In this document: piece after piece, positions 60,168 to 64,000 of the stretch
Layout: every line of letters starts with the position of its first letter
Position numbering within the stretch: the stretch's first letter is position 1
Origin: Hellea sp042093735
GTDB lineage: Bacteria > Pseudomonadota > Alphaproteobacteria > Caulobacterales > Maricaulaceae
Length of the DNA: 64,000 nucleotides
Assembly (NCBI GenBank): GCA_042093735.1
Contig: JBELEM010000003.1
Span: 40,246 to 104,245, forward strand
Direction: 5' to 3'
Made by a program: the position numbers and the translations under genes
Notes under the pieces: generated by a model
Seen by the model: the letters and a program-made list of their open reading frames with translations, nothing else
Told to the model about the DNA's origin: nothing
Database searches by the model: none

Positions 60168-60605
60168 TCATAAAATGGGTTTTCCATTTACATCATATAT
60201 TTTCCAGGTAGGTAATACTCTTTTATCATCTTTATATTCACCTTTGGATAGAATTGTACCATTTTCATAATAGGTTATTTCTTCGCCGTTTTTCTTTCCG
60301 TTGATGTAGTACCCCTTGAGCAGAAGCTGGCCTGAATCGTAATAAAACAACCAGTTTCCTTCCCTGATACCATTTTTCATAGCACCTTGTTCACGTCCTA
60401 TGACTTTACCTGTGAAGGGCGTATCGGAAAACTTTTCATAAAAGGCCTCGCCCCTCTGAATAAGTTCGGTCGATTGTATGTGATTGGGCGATGGCATCTC
60501 TGGCGGCGGTGATGTGGTTTCTGTGTTCTTGCCTCCGCTGCAGGACATTATTACTAACCCCCCCGCAGAAATTAGAACACTTTGAAACAGATGTTTTAAT
60601 TTCAT
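60168..60605 (-). CDS. MORN-repeat lipoprotein
   Basis: A 145-residue lipoprotein. Start at ATG 60605 yields a lipoprotein signal (LISAGGLVIMSC, Cys21 lipidated); ATG codons further upstream add unrelated residues. The C-terminal half holds MORN/YwqK-type repeats: IREGNWLFYYDSGQLLLKGYY, quoted in part as GNWLFYYDSGQLLLKGYY, then NGEEITYYENGTILSKGEY and WKIYDVNG. Such repeats occur in surface and antitoxin-like proteins; no function is established here. It lies 14 bp downstream of the small membrane gene. Confidence 0.7.
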   Translation of the reverse strand: MKLKHLFQSVLISAGGLVIMSCSGGKNTETTSPPPEMPSPNHIQSTELIQRGEAFYEKFSDTPFTGKVIGREQGAMKNGIREGNWLFYYDSGQLLLKGYYINGKKNGEEITYYENGTILSKGEYKDDKRVLPTWKIYDVNGKPIL

Positions 60606-60619
60606 ATTTTTCTCATACA

Positions 60620-60811
60620 TCAAACTAAGCCCAGTGCTATTATGGCAATTATAGTAATAATGAGTAGCAAGAGGATCAGAAACATCCAAAAACTAAAAAA
60701 GATTGTACCAATGACTATTAAGGCGGCGCTGAATAAGCCTTTAATTAAGACCCTTCCTGGCTTCGTAATTATAGCACCTAAAATTATTAGGAATAATAAA
60801 GCCTCATTCAT
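60620..60811 (-). CDS. Small hydrophobic membrane protein (63 aa)
   Basis: Almost entirely hydrophobic 63-residue product: helices at about residues 4-18 and 26-62, the latter long enough to span the membrane twice, with KPGR between. ATG 60811 is preferred to the TTG one codon earlier. It lies between the Xre gene and the lipoprotein gene on the minus strand. The very hydrophobic composition makes a coding origin plausible but not proven. Confidence 0.45.
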   Translation of the reverse strand: MNEALLFLIILGAIITKPGRVLIKGLFSAALIVIGTIFFSFWMFLILLLLIITIIAIIALGLV

Positions 60812-60856
60812 CAACAGTACTCTTATTTGCTATCATAGTATTTCTTAGGCTATGCT

Positions 60857-61063
60857 TCACTTATAAACAAAGACTTTCTCTAAAGGAACGCCAAATTTAA
60901 GCGCTATTTTAAAGGCAACTTCTAGTGACGGGGAATATTTATTTTTTTCAATTGCAATTATCGTTTGCCGGGTTACTCCAATGGCCTCCGCCAATTTTTG
61001 CTGCGACATCTCTCCATTATTTTCTCTAAGAACTTTAATGTTGTTATATATTAGTTTTTTCAC
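60857..61063 (-). CDS. Xre-family HTH regulator (module 2)
   Basis: Small Cro/C1-type regulator (68 aa), same type as the module 1 protein. HTH: IKVLRENNGEMSQQKLAEAIGV and TRQTIIAIEKNKYSPSLEVAFKIALKFGVPLEKVF, quoted in parts as VLRENNGEMSQQKLAEAIGV and RQTIIAIEKNKYSPS. It starts 1 bp after the stop of the DUF2178-like membrane gene, so the two are co-translated. Confidence 0.87.
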   Translation of the reverse strand: MKKLIYNNIKVLRENNGEMSQQKLAEAIGVTRQTIIAIEKNKYSPSLEVAFKIALKFGVPLEKVFVYK

Positions 61064-61064
61064 A

Positions 61065-61493
61065 TTATTTTCCTTTGAGCGAAAGATAAAGTTGGGAGAT
61101 AAAACTAATGAGTTCAGCTAAAATAACAAATAAAACTAACGAATAGAAAAGCCCTTGAGGAGTATTGAAGAATTTGGAAAATGGGGTATTTAATAAAAGC
61201 TGAAATATTACAAACCATATAGCGGCCGTAAGAGTCCAGTAGCTATACTTATATGAAGTTAATTCTATTAATTTATCCCTCTCATCTTCAATACTTAATT
61301 TGTCTCCTAATTTTAATGCAGATTGGATAATAATTTCAAAAACTATAAATAAGATTACTAAAGCAAATAATTCACCAAACTTAGTTGGCCAATTAGTCAA
61401 ATTTTTGAAACCGATATAAAGATAAGATCCAAAAAATATGATTGTTGTTATTATCGACGCTATTAGAGTTTTTTCTTTATATGATAAGTTCAT
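61065..61493 (-). CDS. DUF2178-like membrane protein paired with an Xre regulator (module 2)
   Basis: A 142-residue protein with four hydrophobic segments (about 10-30, 42-62, 85-105, 115-138). A conserved-looking polar motif IEDERDKLIELTSYKYSYWTL lies between helices 2 and 3, quoted in part as EDERDKLIELTSYKYSY. It matches the DERDxxIxxKxxxxAY pattern I associate with DUF2178 proteins, often encoded with Xre regulators in Bacillus and Archaea. Function unknown. AGAGG precedes its ATG. A 16-bp palindrome lies 22 bp upstream. Confidence 0.7.
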   Translation of the reverse strand: MNLSYKEKTLIASIITTIIFFGSYLYIGFKNLTNWPTKFGELFALVILFIVFEIIIQSALKLGDKLSIEDERDKLIELTSYKYSYWTLTAAIWFVIFQLLLNTPFSKFFNTPQGLFYSLVLFVILAELISFISQLYLSLKGK

Positions 61494-61514
61494 TGTAAAC
61501 CTCTGTTAAATATT

Positions 61515-61530
61515 TTTTACATATGTAAAA
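61515..61530. promoter_or_regulatory. Perfect 16-bp palindrome before Xre module 2
   Basis: TTTTACATATGTAAAA (61515-61530) is an exact palindrome. On the minus strand a TTGACA (61550-61545) lies 17 nt from TACATA (61527-61522), so the palindrome covers the predicted -10 element. It is well placed for repression by the Xre protein encoded in the module. The TTACAT half-site is shared with the inverted repeat at 58257-58313. Confidence 0.6.
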
Positions 61531-61622
61531 GATCTTTAACACTTTGTCAATTTAATCATGGAAATAATAGTAATATTAATTTAGTTATTTTTCATTAGTC
61601 GTAGATTTAGGAAAAAAAGTTC

Positions 61623-62033
61623 ATGTTTAAAAAATTAACAAGTAGTATTTTAATGATAACGTTAATCGGCGGTTGCTCGGTTAGTGAGCCAACGTTTGAT
61701 AGTACCTCTGAAGAAACGGCTGAAGCTTCACTTCAAGCAATGTTTCCAGATATTTCTTTTGATGATGATAACTTACCAGAGGGAGCCGATATACCTCCAG
61801 CAATTGATGCTCTTATTTGTAATGGCATGAAGGTGGGGTTTGCTAATCTTGATAAAACTAAGGAAGAAATCGCTGCTTTAGTAAGAGAGCCTTTTAATGG
61901 TATGACCGCAGCAGATATGGAAGCATTTGCGGTTGAAAATGATTATGTTGGTTGCGTGAGCAATATGCTTGAGAGCATAAAAGAAATGGAAGAAGGCTTG
62001 AAGGAAATGGAAAAGACTTTTGATGAGATGTAA
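61623..62033 (+). CDS. Acidic putative lipoprotein, Met-rich C terminus
   Basis: A 136-residue lipoprotein with signal LMITLIGGC (Cys18 lipidated). The mature part is strongly acidic (TSEETAEASL, ISFDDDNLPEGAD) and ends in a regular KEMEEGLKEMEKTFDEM helix of repeated Met-Glu-Lys heptad-like units that could form a coiled coil. Two further cysteines (ICNGM and GCVSN) may form a disulfide. Family not recognised. TAGGAAAA precedes the ATG. Confidence 0.6.
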   Translation: MFKKLTSSILMITLIGGCSVSEPTFDSTSEETAEASLQAMFPDISFDDDNLPEGADIPPAIDALICNGMKVGFANLDKTKEEIAALVREPFNGMTAADMEAFAVENDYVGCVSNMLESIKEMEEGLKEMEKTFDEM

Positions 62034-62132
62034 TTCTTTAAGGTAGCCATTTTAAATCAGTAAAATATTTGATTTTTAGTACTTTTCCTGCATAAATAGA
62101 CAACAAAAATATACAAAGTTAAGGAGATAATC

Positions 62133-63041
62133 ATGCCCTCATTTACATTTATTGCTTTGGCAGTTTTAATTGCTTTTTTTATAAAAAGTGGAATTCAAAT
62201 AGTACCCCAAACTCGAGAGTACGTAGTTGAGAGGTTTGGTAAATATACTAAAACACTTAGAACAGGCCTAAATTTTATTGTCCCTGTTATAGATAAAGTG
62301 TCCAGTAAAGTAGATATTCTTGAGACTCAGTTAGAGGAATTAAGAATATCAGTGGTAACAAAAGATAACGTAGAAGTTGACTTAATTTCTGCTGTTTTCT
62401 ACCGCGTAACAAATGCAGAAAAATCGGTATATAGAATTGACAATGTAGCTAACGCAATTGAACAAACCTCTAAATCTATAATACGATCGGAGGGCGGAAA
62501 ATTAGATTTGGATGCATTACAATCCTCCAGAGATTCAATGAATATACAAGTATATGAGCAGTTAAAAAAGGCAGCAGAGATATGGGGTATTGAGGTAACA
62601 AGAGCCGAGATATTAGATGTCCAGCTCGACGAAGAAACGAAAGAAGCTCAGCGGCAACAGCTAAATGCTGAAAGAAAAAGAAGAGCTACTGTAGCTGAGG
62701 CTGAGGGCCAGAAAGAAACTATTGAATTAAACGCGGATGCGAACTTATATAAAGCTGAAAAAGAAGCTGATGCAATTAAGGTAAAAGCTGATGCCGAAGC
62801 TTATAAAGTAAAACTTTTAGCAGATGCTGAGGCAGAGCAAACTAAAGTTGTTGGTGATGCCATTAAGAAGCACGGGCAAGCAGCCGTTAATTTTGAAATA
62901 ATGAAAAGGCAAGTGGATGGTCTGACAGAACTCGCTTCTTCAGGCCAAACAAAAACGCTAATAATGCCTTCAGAGATAACTAAAGTTCTTGGAGGAATTG
63001 AATTATTGGCGGAATCGGTTAAAGGGAGTAAAAGTAAGTGA
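62133..63041 (+). CDS. qmcA: SPFH/band 7 (QmcA/paraslipin-type) membrane protein
   Basis: Forms membrane-associated oligomers that organise membrane domains or proteases (302 aa). One N-terminal helix (residues 3-20), then the SPFH domain (VPQTREYVVERFGKYTKTLRTG, quoted in part as REYVVERFGKYTKTLRTGL, and VDLISAVFYRVTNAEKSVYR) and a long charged coiled coil (residues 165-245, AERKRRATVAEAEGQKETIEL type). It is followed by an NfeD gene with a 4-bp overlap, the usual SPFH-NfeD operon. AAGGAG precedes the ATG. The symbol is by family only. Confidence 0.9.
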   Translation: MPSFTFIALAVLIAFFIKSGIQIVPQTREYVVERFGKYTKTLRTGLNFIVPVIDKVSSKVDILETQLEELRISVVTKDNVEVDLISAVFYRVTNAEKSVYRIDNVANAIEQTSKSIIRSEGGKLDLDALQSSRDSMNIQVYEQLKKAAEIWGIEVTRAEILDVQLDEETKEAQRQQLNAERKRRATVAEAEGQKETIELNADANLYKAEKEADAIKVKADAEAYKVKLLADAEAEQTKVVGDAIKKHGQAAVNFEIMKRQVDGLTELASSGQTKTLIMPSEITKVLGGIELLAESVKGSKSK

Positions 63042-63391
63042 TACCTGATTTTATCTCAAACCTTGGCTCTACTGGATGGATAGCTTTAGGCGTTTTTTTA
63101 TTTATATGTGAAATAACCCTTTTTACAGTCGCGGGTACTGGTTTTGGCTATTTTGTGGCCACTGGGTTAGGCGCATTTATAATAGGTGTTTTGTATAAAA
63201 TTGGGCTGTTTGGCATTTCTACCAATTTAGGTTTTGTAATGCTTACATGGGCCATCTTAAGTTTACTGTCGGGTTATTTCTTTCAAACAAAATTTATTGA
63301 TAGATTCTCAAAGAACAAAGGGGAAGATTTAAACTCCCATTCACTAAGAGACGATCACTCACATGAGGGCAGTCAAGAGGATAAGGGCTAA
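63038..63391 (+). CDS. NfeD-family membrane protein
   Basis: Partner of the preceding SPFH protein (117 aa, GTG start overlapping its stop by 4 bp). Three hydrophobic segments (residues about 13-32, 36-55 and 65-82), but the usual C-terminal OB-fold domain of NfeD is short or missing: the tail (SKNKGEDLNSHSLRDDHSHEGS) is polar and histidine-rich. Short NfeD variants without the OB domain are known. Role in membrane organisation inferred from the operon. Confidence 0.82.
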   Translation: MIPDFISNLGSTGWIALGVFLFICEITLFTVAGTGFGYFVATGLGAFIIGVLYKIGLFGISTNLGFVMLTWAILSLLSGYFFQTKFIDRFSKNKGEDLNSHSLRDDHSHEGSQEDKG

Positions 63392-63435
63392 CGGAAAAAG
63401 ACAATAAACCGGTCTATCAATAGCGGCAGATAAAC

Positions 63436-63813
63436 TCAAAGAGTGTTTTCAGCGATATATTTTGATATTGTAGCAAGGTCGGTTTTTCCTTTAAACTCAA
63501 ATCTACATTTTCCGAGTTGTGAAAACCAAACTTCAAGTTCAGCATCCAAGTCAAATGTTCCCGCCGTTTCGATAGAGAATGCAATAATATTCTTGTAGGG
63601 CAATGATGTAAAATCTTTTTTACTTCCGGTTATTCCCTGAACATTCACAGATATTATTCTTTTACTTGTGAACACAACCCCGTCGCGCATGGATTTATAT
63701 GAATCTAGAATGCTTTCACCATCAATAAGAATGTGAGAAACCTTTGATGCATACTCATCATTTTGTTTTAATTTGAAGAAACTCTTATTTTTAAAGTCTA
63801 TAGCCATTAGCAT
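63436..63813 (-). CDS. Bacterial PH-domain protein
   Basis: A 125-residue protein with the bPH (PF08000-type) fold: ILIDGESILDSYKSMRDGVVFTSKRIISV, quoted in parts as GESILDSYKSMRDGVVF and TSKRIISVNVQG, then LPYKNIIAFSIETAGTFDLDAELEVWF and a C-terminal helix DLATISKYI. Such proteins are small single-domain proteins of unknown role, sometimes linked to membranes. It converges on the SPFH-NfeD pair with a 44-bp gap. The start may be ATG 63813 or ATG 63807. Confidence 0.75.
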   Translation of the reverse strand: MLMAIDFKNKSFFKLKQNDEYASKVSHILIDGESILDSYKSMRDGVVFTSKRIISVNVQGITGSKKDFTSLPYKNIIAFSIETAGTFDLDAELEVWFSQLGKCRFEFKGKTDLATISKYIAENTL

Positions 63814-63835
63814 AAACCCTTTAGGTGTTTAGCTT

Positions 63836-64000
63836 CTATTCTAAGGTATATGCTTTAATTACAAAAGTATCTTTGAGCATATCAATATCAATCATATCAA
63901 GATTTTGGCTACCATCACTAATTTGAACAATTTGACGGATTTTTACCGTGGAACCCTCACGGGTCCATATCCCTCTGAACGCCCCTCCAACTACGCTATC
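63836..64000 (-). CDS. C-terminal end of an unrecognised protein (cut by window edge)
   Basis: The minus-strand frame is open from the window edge to a TAG at 63836-63838 and gives 54 residues ending in AYTLE, with segments GGAFRGIWTREGSTVKIRQ and MIDIDMLKDTFVIKAY. The pattern suggests beta strands. No family can be assigned from so short a piece. It lies 22 bp upstream of the PH-domain gene on the same strand. Confidence 0.5.
   Translation of the reverse strand, partial: DSVVGGAFRGIWTREGSTVKIRQIVQISDGSQNLDMIDIDMLKDTFVIKAYTLE

Noticed and set aside
62053..62075. Possible terminator AAATCA...TGATTT after the acidic lipoprotein gene
   Set aside because: Only a six-base AT-rich stem with a ten-base loop; too weak to report as a feature.
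1..64000. CRISPR arrays, insertion sequences, prophage, toxin-antitoxin or secretion loci
   Set aside because: No direct-repeat arrays, transposase or integrase motifs, or known defence gene families were seen on reading the window.

Overview
The window looks like a stretch of chromosome from a low-GC, free-living marine alphaproteobacterium with a photoheterotrophic, fatty-acid-using lifestyle. The alphaproteobacterial signs are a DUF4167 protein directly after prmC, a CpdR-type receiver beside an N-formylglutamate amidohydrolase, the lolA-xthA pair, and an alphaproteobacterial type of winged-helix response regulator. The marine, light-using sign is a proteorhodopsin with a Brp/Blh retinal-forming oxygenase. 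No insertion sequence, prophage, CRISPR array or rRNA operon was seen. A run of exactly 100 N (57460-57559) shows that this is a scaffold.

Layout. 1-9.8 kb: mixed housekeeping genes (PLP homeostasis protein, L,D-transpeptidase, response regulator, lysoplasmalogenase, xthA, lolA, adenosine-kinase-like PfkB protein, ATP-grasp enzyme, nth, FMN reductase, gloA, dapB). 9.7-24.9 kb: infC with an ATC start, a GT4 glycosyltransferase, an ABHD10-like hydrolase, prmC-DUF4167, an M23 endopeptidase, gyrB, an MDR-family oxidoreductase, glutamate dehydrogenase, argG, a fatty acid hydroxylase and SDR-pyrF. 25.0-34.5 kb: a fatty-acid beta-oxidation operon (MerR regulator, two acyl-CoA dehydrogenases, thiolase, FadJ-like bifunctional enzyme, crotonase, alpha/beta hydrolase) with a strong palindrome at the MerR promoter, met head-on by a thioesterase gene. 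34.7-39.3 kb: SapC-family protein, ScsB/DsbD-like thiol reductase and pgi. 39.3-42.1 kb: an operon of dienoyl-CoA isomerase, DUF1330 and HSDL2-like SDR divergent from a PadR regulator. 42.1-47.6 kb: an Atm1-type ABC exporter, a degenerate WecG/TagA-like protein, an acyl-CoA ligase and Mrp.

47.6-49.4 kb is the light module: blh and a blue-tuned proteorhodopsin (Gln at the 105-equivalent position) with its own near-consensus promoter and terminator. 49.4-57.3 kb holds tRNA-Arg(TCG), eda, tRNA-Val(GAC), cpdR, N-formylglutamate amidohydrolase, hslO, trkH, a nucleotide-sugar epimerase and galU.

57.3-64.0 kb is accessory in character. After the scaffold gap come many small membrane, lipoprotein and secreted proteins, including two separate modules that each pair a small multi-pass membrane protein with a roughly 70-residue Xre-type HTH protein, in opposite orientation and each preceded by an inverted repeat built on ATGTAA/TTACAT. 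The window ends with an SPFH-NfeD pair, a bacterial PH-domain protein and a gene cut by the window edge.

How it fits together: Pgi and Eda fit an Entner-Doudoroff route, although Zwf, Pgl and Edd are not here. The beta-oxidation and PadR operons, the acyl-CoA ligase and the thioesterase give a large acyl-CoA capacity. Proteorhodopsin with Blh adds light-driven proton pumping, but carotenoid synthesis genes must lie elsewhere. Translation start choice looks unusual in two genes (ATC for infC, probably ATT for the response regulator).
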